Source of the DNA: Acrocarpospora catenulata
GTDB lineage: Bacteria; Actinomycetota; Actinomycetes; Streptosporangiales; Streptosporangiaceae
Direction: 5' to 3'
Assembly: GCF_018476525.1 (NCBI RefSeq)
Contig: NZ_JAHCST010000077.1
Location: 1-42,305, forward strand
Length of the DNA: 42,305 nucleotides
Below the pieces are notes generated by a model. The model saw only the letters and a program-made list of their open reading frames with translations. It was not told the origin of the DNA and did no database searches. Below are positions 1 through 6,487 of this stretch, piece by piece (position 1 is the stretch's first letter; the number at the start of each line of letters is the position of its first letter). Position numbers and translations under genes: made by a program.

Positions 1-203
1 CTCGTCGAGACCGAGCCGGGATTGTTCACCCAGCCGCGCCCATAGCCCGACCGGCGGGTCTCCGACTAGCCGACCTAACCCAACCCAACCGACAAAAGGG
101 GCATCAACTCGCGGAACGCACTCTCAGAGGCGGTATCCGGCTTCCGAGATTCCAACGATGTCCATGGCTGTTGTTAGCATCGGCGTTAGCAAGGTCTCCC
201 CTG

Positions 204-733
204 ATGGAAGTCGTGGAAGATGGCCTTCTCGATCCACTGCGGCAGGAACTGGCGAACAAAACTACAGAGATCTACGCTAGGCCCGTGCCGCCTTGTCTCG
301 ATATCTACGTGTGGATCTCAGAGCGTAGCCCCGAAGTCTTCGGACAATTCATCGACTGCTACGTCAACGTGGACGACCCCGGTGATGAGCAGTTCCACGC
401 CTTCGAACAGGTTTATGTCCTGGGCATTGCGAACGGCGCGGACAACAAGGCCCTTGATCGGTTGCGCTTCGGTATCAGGCCATCATCACGGTCACACGCG
501 ACGGGGCTGCCGTTCTCGGCCTCAGCGTCGACGTTCCAGACGATCTATCGGAAACGCTGCAACAGGCTGAACGGCTCGTAGAGCAGCTTCAACGGCAGTT
601 CTCTGCTCCCACCGGACTTGCCGGGGTTGAGCTGCCGCCGGCCAGGGACCGCGCTGAATGGGAAGATGAGGACCTCGTGCTACTTCGCACGGGCGAACTC
701 CCCGATCCTAGCCCTGGCGCCAATAACGTCTGA
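204..733 (+). pseudogene. Hypothetical protein gene with a frameshift
   Basis: The reading frame starting at ATG 204 is protein-like (acidic and aromatic, residues such as CLDIYVWISERSPEVF) until about 470-510. A second protein-like frame, shifted by one base, then runs to the TGA at 731-733 (IITVTRDGAAVLGLSVDVP and then a charged helix). The second frame has no start codon of its own, and the first dissolves into Ser/Arg-rich nonsense after the overlap. One ancestral gene of about 175 codons with a 1-base deletion (or a sequencing error) explains this best. I recognise no family. It lies beside an integrase scrap and tRNA-Arg, so it is probably cargo of a decayed element. A TTG at 171 is an alternative start; neither start has a clear ribosome binding site. 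Confidence 0.45.
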
Positions 734-807
734 TCTGTCGATCTCCGGGCCTTCGCGCGGGGCCCTCGCTCGGGAACTCCCCATCACCTGCTGATCAACC
801 GACAACT

Positions 808-1068
808 GTGACAGGCGGCCAACCGCGCAACCTCAATCGCGCATTCGAAGCACATTGCCGGAAGGCGGGCGTTCCTCGAATCCGCGTCCACGACACCCGG
901 CACACCTGCGCCTCACTCCTGGCCGCGCTGGACGTGCATCCCAGGGTCGCGATGCGCATCCTCCGCCACTCACAGATCTCGATGACCATGGACGTCTACA
1001 CCCAGATCCCCAGCCCAGAGACCCGCAAGGCCCTCGACCGGCTCAACCAGAGCCTTGATGGCGACTGA
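808..1068 (+). pseudogene. C-terminal fragment of a tyrosine recombinase (integrase)
   Basis: The 86-residue frame keeps only the end of the catalytic domain: RVHDTRHTCASLL (HxxR box), then LRHSQISMTMDVYTQI, giving the second His and the nucleophilic Tyr. The N-terminal arm, the core-binding domain and the first catalytic Arg are missing upstream. It reads toward the 3' end of tRNA-Arg 80 bp away, the usual arrangement of actinomycete integrative elements that use a tRNA 3' end as attB. It is therefore a remnant of such an element extending leftward from the tRNA. The nominal start at 808 is GTG, but it probably does not begin a functional protein. Confidence 0.8.
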
Positions 1069-1102
1069 CCCCGTTGCTGTATTTCACAGCTGTATGAAGA
1101 TC

Positions 1103-1135
1103 AAAAAGGCCCATCGCGATGATCGCAATGGGCCC
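1103..1135 (-). terminator. Intrinsic terminator of tRNA-Arg
   Basis: The arms GGCCCAT and ATGGGCC enclose CGCGATGATCGCA. On the minus strand the stem is followed by a run of five T, immediately downstream of the tRNA 3' end. This is a textbook rho-independent terminator. Confidence 0.8.
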
Positions 1136-1145
1136 TTGAGTTGGG

Positions 1146-1218
1146 CGCGGCCGAGAGGACTCGAACCCCTAACCTTCTGATCCGTAGTCAGATGCTCTAT
1201 CCATTGAGCTACGGCCGC
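1146..1218 (-). tRNA. tRNA-Arg (anticodon ACG)
   Basis: This is a 73-nt cloverleaf: acceptor GCGGCCG/CGGCCGC, D arm GCTCAATGGATAGAGC, anticodon arm TCTGA-CTACGGA-TCAGA with anticodon ACG (after wobble deamination it reads CGN), T arm with TTCGAGT, and discriminator G. CCA is not encoded. Its 3' end faces an integrase remnant, so it has served as an attachment site. Confidence 0.95.
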
Positions 1219-1592
1219 TGGCTTGTTGCGGTGGCCCTGGGGGCCGGTAGCAACGGGTCAACTGTACCAGTTCGCTGGTGCTGGTAGCGCCAATTAAGGA
1301 GGGGGTGGGGCCTGCGGGTGCCGGGCCCCGGCGGCGCGGCCGGGCCGACTCTGTAGCGATGTTCGACCGCGTCGTATGGAACACGCCCTCAACCCGCTGC
1401 CCCATCGTCGTTGGTTCGCCGGTGCTCCTGTCGATGACTGAGAGCTCGTCTGGCCTGCGGGGTGGGTGGGGGCGGTGGTCTGGGTGGTTGAAAAGGGGCA
1501 AAGAGGGTCAAAGTTCGTGAGGGATGGGCGTGGCTCTGGGGGGTTGGGGTTAGGAAGGGGATATCTGCCTGTATTTCGGCTGATGGGGACGG
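1219..1592. other. Intergenic, no gene seen
   Basis: I find no convincing coding frame here; the open frames are Pro/Arg/His-rich or Gly/Arg-rich shadows of high GC. It should contain the promoter of tRNA-Arg on the minus side and of the 1599 gene on the plus side, but no clear -35/-10 pair stands out. Confidence 0.4.
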
Positions 1593-1598
1593 GTGCTG

Positions 1599-2108
1599 AT
1601 GAACATGGTGATCGTCGCGGCCGGGGTCCTGCTGGTTGTGTTGGTGGTGGTGCGGACTGTGTATCGGCGGCGAGCGGAGGACCTTAACGAGCGGTGGGTG
1701 ACGGAGCGGGTGGAGGGCACGCTGGGCGCGGATGGACGGCGGCTGGCGGATATGGCGATCCTGGTGGAGCGGGCGCGGCAGGCGGGGGTGGCGGCTCGGC
1801 TTCATGTGTCGGGGGCGCCGGCGAAGCTGCCCGCTGAGGTCGATCTGGCGGGGTATCGGATCATTCAGGAAGCTCTGATGAACGCCATCGAGCATGGCGT
1901 TTCCACCGCTACGGTGACCATCGCGTACCGGGCGAACGCGCTCGTGATTGATGTGGACACTCCCATCGGGAGCAGGCCCACGCGGTACTCCGGGGCCAAG
2001 CGGATGCGCGCACGCGCCACCCCGCTCGGGGGGAGCGTCAAGTCCCGGCCGTACGGAGACGGGTGGCGCGTAAGCGCAAATTTCCCGATTGTGTTGGAAC
2101 CGTCTTAG
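1599..2108 (+). CDS. Small membrane-anchored HATPase-like protein (orphan sensor-kinase fragment)
   Basis: One N-terminal membrane helix (residues 3-20) is followed by a cytosolic domain that matches the ATP-binding domain of NarL-type (HisKA_3) histidine kinases. The N-box region YRIIQEALMNAIEHG is intact and followed by the expected beta strands, ending in LGGSVKSRPYGDGWRVSANFPI. The dimerisation/phospho-acceptor helices are absent, the G1 box is reduced to DVDTPIG, and the lid GLRERV is degenerate (AKRMRARA). ATP binding or kinase activity is therefore doubtful. It may be a membrane-tethered decoy or anti-sigma-like protein, or a decaying kinase. No response regulator lies nearby. Starts at GTG 1593 and ATG 1605 are alternatives. 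Its TAG overlaps the asnB stop codon by 3 bases in convergent orientation. Confidence 0.65.
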   Translation: MNMVIVAAGVLLVVLVVVRTVYRRRAEDLNERWVTERVEGTLGADGRRLADMAILVERARQAGVAARLHVSGAPAKLPAEVDLAGYRIIQEALMNAIEHGVSTATVTIAYRANALVIDVDTPIGSRPTRYSGAKRMRARATPLGGSVKSRPYGDGWRVSANFPIVLEPS

Positions 2109-3952
2109 ATGTCGAGCTTGACCTGGTACTCGCGGAGCCAGGCGTCGAGTTGGAGCATGCGCTCCAGCGGGCCCCGGGTCTCCTGCGCGCTCCGGTCGTC
2201 GATCACCCGGCGGGACAACGCCCGGGCCTGGACCGGGTTGATGATCTGCCGGCTAGACAGGTCGTCGTCCCGTAGCAGGTCGCGTACGGCCTCCCGCAAC
2301 GCCATTTCGTAGCCGGGGTCCTGAGTCGACGGGTATGGGCTCTTCACCCGTTGCAGGACGGATTCGGGAAGTACGTCCGCGCAGGCGGCGCGCAGCAGGC
2401 TCTTCTCGCGGCCGTCGAACGTCTTCATCGCCCACGGCGCGTTGAAGACGTACTGCACCAACCTGTGGTCACAGAACGGGACGCGGACCTCAAGGCCGAC
2501 GGCCATGCTCATGCGGTCCTTGCGGTCCAGGAGCATCTGGACGAAGCGGGTCAGATTCAGGTAGCTGATCTCGCGCATGCGGCGTTCGTGGCCGGTCTCG
2601 CCGGGGAGGTGGGGGACCTCGGCGAGCGCCTGGTGGTAGCTGTCGGCCCGATATTTCGGGATGTCGAGCATGCGGAGGACGTCCTGGTCGATCAGGTCCA
2701 GGTTGGCCTGGCCGCTGATGTCGCTGATCGCCAGCCACGGGAAGGTGTCGGCGTTCACCGCTACCGGATCATGGAACCAGTTGTAGCCGCCGAAGACCTC
2801 GTCGGCCGACTCGCCGGACAGGGCCACCGTGGAGTGCCTGCGGATGGCCCGGAACAGCAGGTAGAGCGAGGTGTCCATGTCGCCCATGCCGATCGGCAGG
2901 TCGCGGGCGCGTAGCACGGTCGCGCGTACGGCCGGGTCCATCAGGTCCACCGAGTCCAGCACGATGTCGGTGTGGTCGGAGTCGACGTGCTGGACCAGGT
3001 CGTGGACGTAGGGGGCGTCGGGGGTGGACCTGGCGGAATCGGGCTTGAAGTTCTCCGTGTAGCCGACGAAGTCGACGGCGAAGGAGCGGACCTTGCCCAG
3101 GCCGCTCTCGCGCAGGTCCTTGGCGGCGAGCGCGGTGACCGAACTGGAGTCCAGGCCGCCGGAGAGCAGGGTGCAGAGGGGGACGTCGCTGATCAACTGG
3201 CGGGCGATGATGTCGTTGAGCAGGTCGCGTACGGTGGCCACCGTGGTGGGGATGTCGTCGGTGTGCTCGTAGGAGCACAATTTCCAGTAGCGCCGTTTGG
3301 TGATGCCCTGGCGGCTTACCTTGACGAGTTGGCCGGGGCGTACTTCGTACATGCCTTTGAAGATGGCGTGTTCGGGGGTTTTGACGAACGCGAACAGCTC
3401 GCGGAGGCCGTCGGCGTCGACCACGCGTTCAGCTAGGGGGTTGGCCAGGATGGCTTTGGGTTCGGAGCCGAAGAGGACTCCGTGGAGGGTTGGGTAGTAG
3501 TAGAGGGGCTTGATGCCCATTCGGTCGCGTACCAGGAGGAGTTCCTCGCGTCGGGTGTCCCAGATCGCGAAGGCGTACATGCCATTGAGGTGGTCGGCGA
3601 GGTCTTCGCCCCATTCGAGGTAGGCGTGTAGGACGACCTCGGTGTCGCTTTGGGTACGAAAGCGGTGGCCGTGTGCGGTGAGCTCGCGGCGGAGTTCCTG
3701 GAAGTTGTAGACCTCGCCGCTGTAGGTGAGAACGGCGAGCTCCTGGCCGTCCTCTTCGGCGATCATCGGCTGCCGGCCGCCGAGGAGGTCGATGATGGCG
3801 AGCCGGCGGTGGCCGAGGGCGGCGTGCGGCTGCGTCCAGAGGCCCTCGTCGTCGGGTCCCCGGCAGGCCATCGTGTCCGTCATCCCCCACGCGATCTCCC
3901 TGGTCTGGGTCAGGTCGCGTTTATAGTCCACCCACCCGGTAATTCCGCACAT
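2105..3952 (-). CDS. asnB: Asparagine synthase (glutamine-hydrolysing)
   Basis: It converts aspartate, ATP and glutamine to asparagine, AMP, PPi and glutamate in the cytosol. The start is fixed at ATG 3952: the protein must begin Met-Cys because Cys2 is the N-terminal nucleophile of the class II glutaminase domain (MCGITGWVDY), and a GGAGG lies 8 nt upstream. The glutaminase domain fills about residues 1-215 with GPDDEG and GHRRLAIIDL. The synthetase domain follows with the pyrophosphatase loop SGGLDSSSVTAL, the SGESADEVFGGY segment and the RKDRMSM region. The 615-residue length is normal for actinobacterial AsnB. It is monocistronic. Paralogues of this family also amidate natural products or cell-wall peptides, but nothing nearby suggests that. 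Confidence 0.93.
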   Translation of the reverse strand: MCGITGWVDYKRDLTQTREIAWGMTDTMACRGPDDEGLWTQPHAALGHRRLAIIDLLGGRQPMIAEEDGQELAVLTYSGEVYNFQELRRELTAHGHRFRTQSDTEVVLHAYLEWGEDLADHLNGMYAFAIWDTRREELLLVRDRMGIKPLYYYPTLHGVLFGSEPKAILANPLAERVVDADGLRELFAFVKTPEHAIFKGMYEVRPGQLVKVSRQGITKRRYWKLCSYEHTDDIPTTVATVRDLLNDIIARQLISDVPLCTLLSGGLDSSSVTALAAKDLRESGLGKVRSFAVDFVGYTENFKPDSARSTPDAPYVHDLVQHVDSDHTDIVLDSVDLMDPAVRATVLRARDLPIGMGDMDTSLYLLFRAIRRHSTVALSGESADEVFGGYNWFHDPVAVNADTFPWLAISDISGQANLDLIDQDVLRMLDIPKYRADSYHQALAEVPHLPGETGHERRMREISYLNLTRFVQMLLDRKDRMSMAVGLEVRVPFCDHRLVQYVFNAPWAMKTFDGREKSLLRAACADVLPESVLQRVKSPYPSTQDPGYEMALREAVRDLLRDDDLSSRQIINPVQARALSRRVIDDRSAQETRGPLERMLQLDAWLREYQVKLDI

Positions 3953-4055
3953 GTCTCGATCCTCCAATCAGTAGCGGTAACACCGGAGGCGGAAATCGAT
4001 ATGCCCTGATCAAATAAGCTTGACCTCGGTCAGAGTGAGTGTTTAACAACACGGC

Positions 4056-4087
4056 GACCCCCGGGGCATGCCCTGGCCCCGGGGGTC
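4056..4087 (-). terminator. Strong hairpin closing the tRNA-mimic RNA unit
   Basis: The perfect 12-bp arms GACCCCCGGGGC and GCCCCGGGGGTC enclose an 8-nt loop. There is no T-tract, as is common in high-GC actinobacteria. It sits between the second tRNA-like RNA and the asnB promoter region, so it most likely ends transcription from the 5163 gene and its RNAs. A smaller GCCGTC/GACGGC hairpin lies just before it (4093-4110). Confidence 0.6.
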
Positions 4088-4121
4088 TGGTTGCCGTCAT
4101 ATGGGACGGCCGAGCGTTTAA

Positions 4122-4229
4122 GAATGCCGGTCAGTCATCATTATGTTGCGCTCTTCCATTGAGCTAGGGGCGCAGGTGGAGCACCCCGCGGGACTCGAAC
4201 CCGCACCCTCAACATGCCCTTCGGCATTC
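4122..4229 (-). ncRNA. tRNA-like RNA 2 (circularly permuted tRNA module on a Y-RNA-like stem)
   Basis: Read 5' to 3' on the minus strand: a lower stem GAATGCCG (4222-4229) pairs perfectly with CGGCATTC (4122-4129). Above an internal loop, TGTTG (4210-4214) pairs with CAACA (4144-4148), equivalent to an anticodon stem. Between them the tRNA body is in swapped order: variable AGGGT, T arm GCGGG-TTCGAGT-CCCGC (4188-4204), acceptor 3' strand GGGGTGC, loop TCCACCT, acceptor 5' strand GCGCCCC (4167-4173), U8-A9, D arm GCTC-AATGGAA-GAGC (4150-4164). The acceptor has seven pairs including G3-U70, the alanine identity pair. The 3' half precedes the 5' half, so this is not an ordinary tRNA. The architecture matches YrlA-type bacterial Y RNAs, which mimic tRNA. 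Function is inferred. Confidence 0.78.
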
Positions 4230-4264
4230 GGTTGCCCGGGCGTCGGACGGCGAATGCTGAGCCT

Positions 4265-4398
4265 GGAGCGAGAATCTGAGTTTCAGCGGCCGCCTCTTCC
4301 TGCTTGGGCTACTCCGGCGCGGTGGGGGCCGGAGACGGGATTCGAACCCGCACTGACACCGCATTTCAGCTTCGAGCCTCATTTTCAGCTTGCGCTCC
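4265..4398 (-). ncRNA. tRNA-like RNA 1 (circularly permuted tRNA module on a Y-RNA-like stem)
   Basis: The layout is the same as in its neighbour. The lower stem GGAGCG (4393-4398) pairs with CGCTCC (4265-4270). A second helix TGAG (4378-4381)/CTCA (4277-4280) follows. An anticodon-like stem GCGGT (4358-4362)/GCCGC (4286-4290) is separated from it by a large asymmetric loop. The T arm GCGGG-TTCGAAT-CCCGT (4335-4351) comes first, then acceptor CTCCGGC (4328-4334), a 9-nt loop, acceptor GCCGGAG (4312-4318), U8-A9 and a D arm with GG in its loop (4292-4309). The seven acceptor pairs are perfect. The word GCTGAAA occurs at both broken anticodon edges and once more upstream. It starts 27 nt after the upstream gene's last sense codon, so it is probably co-transcribed and processed, possibly by RNase P at the GCCGGAG end. 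Confidence 0.75.
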
Positions 4399-4405
4399 TC
4401 GCGCA

Positions 4406-4425
4406 CCCGCCCCCGAAGGGGCGGG
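4406..4425 (-). terminator. UUCG-capped hairpin between the 5163 gene and the tRNA-like RNAs
   Basis: Perfect 8-bp arms CCCGCCCC/GGGGCGGG are closed by a TTCG tetraloop, three nucleotides after the stop codon and 7 nt before RNA 1. There is no T-tract. It could be a partial terminator, an mRNA 3'-end stabiliser or a processing boundary. Confidence 0.55.
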
Positions 4426-4428
4426 AGT

Positions 4429-5163
4429 TCACGGTGCGAGCAGGTAGGCGAACAGCGTCTCACCGACGCGCTGGTCGGTGATTTCGGTGCCGTTGGCCTC
4501 CTCCCGCGCGTACTTGACAGCCTCCTGGAGCCTGACGATGCGGACGAGCAGCTCGTTCACCCGGCGCTGCGGAAGCGCGCCGGAGAAACCGATTTTGGTC
4601 CAGTAGCCGACGACCACGTCCTCGTTGTACACCTGCACCTGGGCCGGGTGTTTGTCGGTGGCCGCGGCCAGCACGTGGTTGCGCGGCACCTTCTTGGTCC
4701 GCGTGGTTTTGACCGGTTCGGTGCGCCAGGAGTCGGTGTTCTCGTCCCGGGACCAGGTCTCGGACGGGTCCAGCGTGGGCAGCCGGGAGACGAACGTGTG
4801 CAGTTCGGACAGCTGCTTCTCCAGGAAGAGCAGGTACGTGACGGGCACGTCCGGGACCAGCACGTCGCCGTCGATCTTCACGTCCGCCTTGGCGGAGCAG
4901 TTGGCGACATCCTTGGTGGCGGTGACGTCGAACAGCCGGGTCATCGCCGTCGCGATGTCCACCAGCACCTGCTCGGCCTGCACCTGCACCCGGGTGGACT
5001 CGGCGGGGAGTTGCTCGCCTTCGTCGTCGATGGGCTGGTACGTCCGGGAGATGCCGGACAGCAGGGGCGCCTTCTGGATCAGGTTGTTCGCGTCGTTGAC
5101 CTTGCGCTGGACGTCTGATTTGACGCCTTTCTCCACCGCGAGGATCTGGTTGAGCTTCGTCAC
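4429..5163 (-). CDS. Conserved actinobacterial protein of unknown function linked to tRNA-like RNAs
   Basis: This is a 244-residue soluble protein without signal peptide or membrane helices. It opens VTKLNQILAVEKGVKSDVQ, an alpha-helical region rich in Lys/Gln/Asn. A middle part carries YLLFLEKQLSELHTFV, and a near C-terminal stretch KVPRNHVLAAATDKHPAQVQ leads into a beta-rich segment. I recognise it only as a conserved hypothetical of actinomycetes and know no assigned activity. The GTG at 5163 is chosen because sequence upstream is not protein-like. This GTG overlaps the stop of a 10-codon ORF that has the good Shine-Dalgarno, so translation is probably coupled. Two tRNA-mimic RNAs follow on the same strand. 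RNA binding or handling is an inference from that context only. Confidence 0.8.
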   Translation of the reverse strand: MTKLNQILAVEKGVKSDVQRKVNDANNLIQKAPLLSGISRTYQPIDDEGEQLPAESTRVQVQAEQVLVDIATAMTRLFDVTATKDVANCSAKADVKIDGDVLVPDVPVTYLLFLEKQLSELHTFVSRLPTLDPSETWSRDENTDSWRTEPVKTTRTKKVPRNHVLAAATDKHPAQVQVYNEDVVVGYWTKIGFSGALPQRRVNELLVRIVRLQEAVKYAREEANGTEITDQRVGETLFAYLLAP

Positions 5164-5192
5164 GGCATGACCGTAACGGTTGTGGGCGCCAT
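5160..5192 (-). CDS. Ten-codon leader ORF coupled to the 5163 gene
   Basis: ATG 5192 is preceded by GAGG with a 6-nt spacer, a much better ribosome binding site than anything before the GTG of the next gene. It encodes MAPTTVTVMP and its TGA overlaps the downstream GTG (GTGA). This suggests translational coupling or a regulatory leader peptide. It is too short to support by sequence alone. Confidence 0.4.
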   Translation of the reverse strand: MAPTTVTVMP

Positions 5193-5354
5193 GACACACC
5201 TCAATATTCGATGGCACGAAATATCGGTACTTGGTGGTGTTCGGGCACGCGGGTTCGTGCGGTGCTTCCGGTGACCGGGATAGAGAGTATTTTTCGGGGT
5301 TCGTCCTGGGCAGGACCACTTGGCATGGATTTTTCGGCCTAAGTGGTCCATGCG

Positions 5355-5993
5355 TTATGGGAGGGTTTCGACGCCGATGTGGGTGTGGTGGTGGGTTGGG
5401 GTGTCGATTTCGTCCAGTACGGCTATCGCGAAGTCGGGGTGGGAGATGCGGCTGTCGGCTGCAGCCGGGGCGACGCGGTAGGTGCCGGTTCGCGGGGCGT
5501 TGTAGGCGAAGTCGCCGGACGGGCTGAGCACCAGCCAGTCGAGGGACGGTGTGGCTGTGTGCAGGGTGGTCGTTCCGGCGGCGTGGCCGAGGTAGAAGGT
5601 GCGGTATTCCTGGGGATAGTCCGGGGTGTCCATCAGGAGTTCGCCGGATTCGGTGGGCAGGATCGAGGCCAGGCCGACGACCAGGAGGCGGGGAACGCCT
5701 GCTTTGGGGAGGGCTTCGATGAGGGCCTGGGCGGTGTTGGCGAAGAACGTTTCAGGGCCGGTGGCCGGGTCGTAGACCGTGCTGACGGCGGCGGTGTGGC
5801 CGGGGGCCAGGGCGGCGATCGAGGCTGGGTCAGTGACGTCCGCGGTGGTCACGTGTACGCCTTCGGTGGCGAGATCGGCGTGATTGGCGGGGTTGCGGAC
5901 GGCTGCGGTGACCTCGTGGCCTCGGCGGCGGGCCTCCTGGACGATCGCTCGGCCGGCTCGACCGCCGGCGCCGAAGATGATGATCTTTGCCAT
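5355..5993 (-). CDS. NAD(P)-binding reductase, NmrA/SDR-a type
   Basis: The N-terminus MAKIIIFGAGGRAGRAIVQEA is a Rossmann beta-alpha-beta with GxxGxxG, followed by AAVRNPANHADL, where the basic residues after strand 2 favour NADPH. The 212-residue length fits short atypical SDRs such as YwnB/NmrA-like proteins, which often lack the YxxxK catalytic pair; none is seen here. The substrate is unknown. It is divergent from an HxlR regulator starting 89 bp away, and such pairs usually mean regulation of the reductase by the regulator in response to quinones, aldehydes or other electrophiles. ATG 5993 is followed immediately by the conserved strand, which supports the start. Confidence 0.8.
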   Translation of the reverse strand: MAKIIIFGAGGRAGRAIVQEARRRGHEVTAAVRNPANHADLATEGVHVTTADVTDPASIAALAPGHTAAVSTVYDPATGPETFFANTAQALIEALPKAGVPRLLVVGLASILPTESGELLMDTPDYPQEYRTFYLGHAAGTTTLHTATPSLDWLVLSPSGDFAYNAPRTGTYRVAPAAADSRISHPDFAIAVLDEIDTPTHHHTHIGVETLP

Positions 5994-6081
5994 GGGTACT
6001 CCCGTTGCGCGTGGTCGGCTGCTGGGCTCGGACGTTAGCCAGGGGTGTGGTTACCTCGGGGATACCGGTTACGGTGAAAGC

Positions 6082-6444
6082 GTGAGAGAGCCTCTTCGCT
6101 CGGATATGTTCGATGAGATCTGTCCGTCGGATCTGATGCCGTTTCGGATCGGGGACAAATGGGCGGCGATGATTATTCGCTGTCTTGAGGGCGGGCCGCG
6201 TAGGTTTTCTGAACTGCGTGTTGCTCTGCGGGGGATTACGCCGAAGGTTCTTACTCAGTCTCTGCGTGCGCTTGAGCGGGATGGGCTGGTGCTGCGGCAC
6301 GTGGCTGACTCGGCGACTCCGCGGGTTGAATATGAGTTGAGTGCGTTGGGTCGGAGTCTGCTTGGGCCTCTGGCGGTTATGTGCGCGTGGGCTGAGGAGC
6401 ATTGGGAGCAGTTGCTTGATGCTCGGGAGTCGTGGGCGGGCTGA
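6082..6444 (+). CDS. HxlR-family transcriptional regulator
   Basis: This is a 120-residue winged helix-turn-helix protein. DLMPFRIGDKWAAMIIRCL is the conserved N-terminal helix of the HxlR/DUF24 family, followed by RRFSELRVALRGITPKVLTQSLR (recognition helix region) and a wing ending in VEYELSALGRSL. It has no conserved Cys near the N-terminus except in DEICPSD, the position used for redox sensing by YodB/HypR-type members, so it may sense electrophiles. GTG 6082 is used; ATG 6106 is an alternative. It probably autoregulates and controls the divergent reductase from the 88-bp shared promoter. Confidence 0.85.
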   Translation: MREPLRSDMFDEICPSDLMPFRIGDKWAAMIIRCLEGGPRRFSELRVALRGITPKVLTQSLRALERDGLVLRHVADSATPRVEYELSALGRSLLGPLAVMCAWAEEHWEQLLDARESWAG

Positions 6445-6487
6445 AGGTGGCCGCGGAAGTGTCGGTCGGGTCTGCCAGACTGGCGCG

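Noticed and set aside
1389-1895. His/Pro-rich minus-strand frame opposite the HATPase-like gene
   Set aside because: Low-complexity translation with no start signal. The plus-strand frame has a membrane helix and kinase N box.
4021-4044. TGACC/GGTCA inverted repeat upstream of asnB as an operator
   Set aside because: Only 5-bp arms with a 2-bp spacer; too weak to claim without comparative data.
4122-4398. Ordinary tRNA genes or one tRNA with a large intron
   Set aside because: Read in normal order, the acceptor strands do not match (GCCGGAG against GGGGTGC). They match perfectly only when the 3' half is taken before the 5' half, and the outer flanks then pair further.
5202-5319. Longer N-terminus for the 5163 gene up to ATG 5319
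   Set aside because: The added residues (KYSLSRSPEAPHEPACPNTT style) are not protein-like, and the leader ORF ribosome binding site lies inside that stretch.
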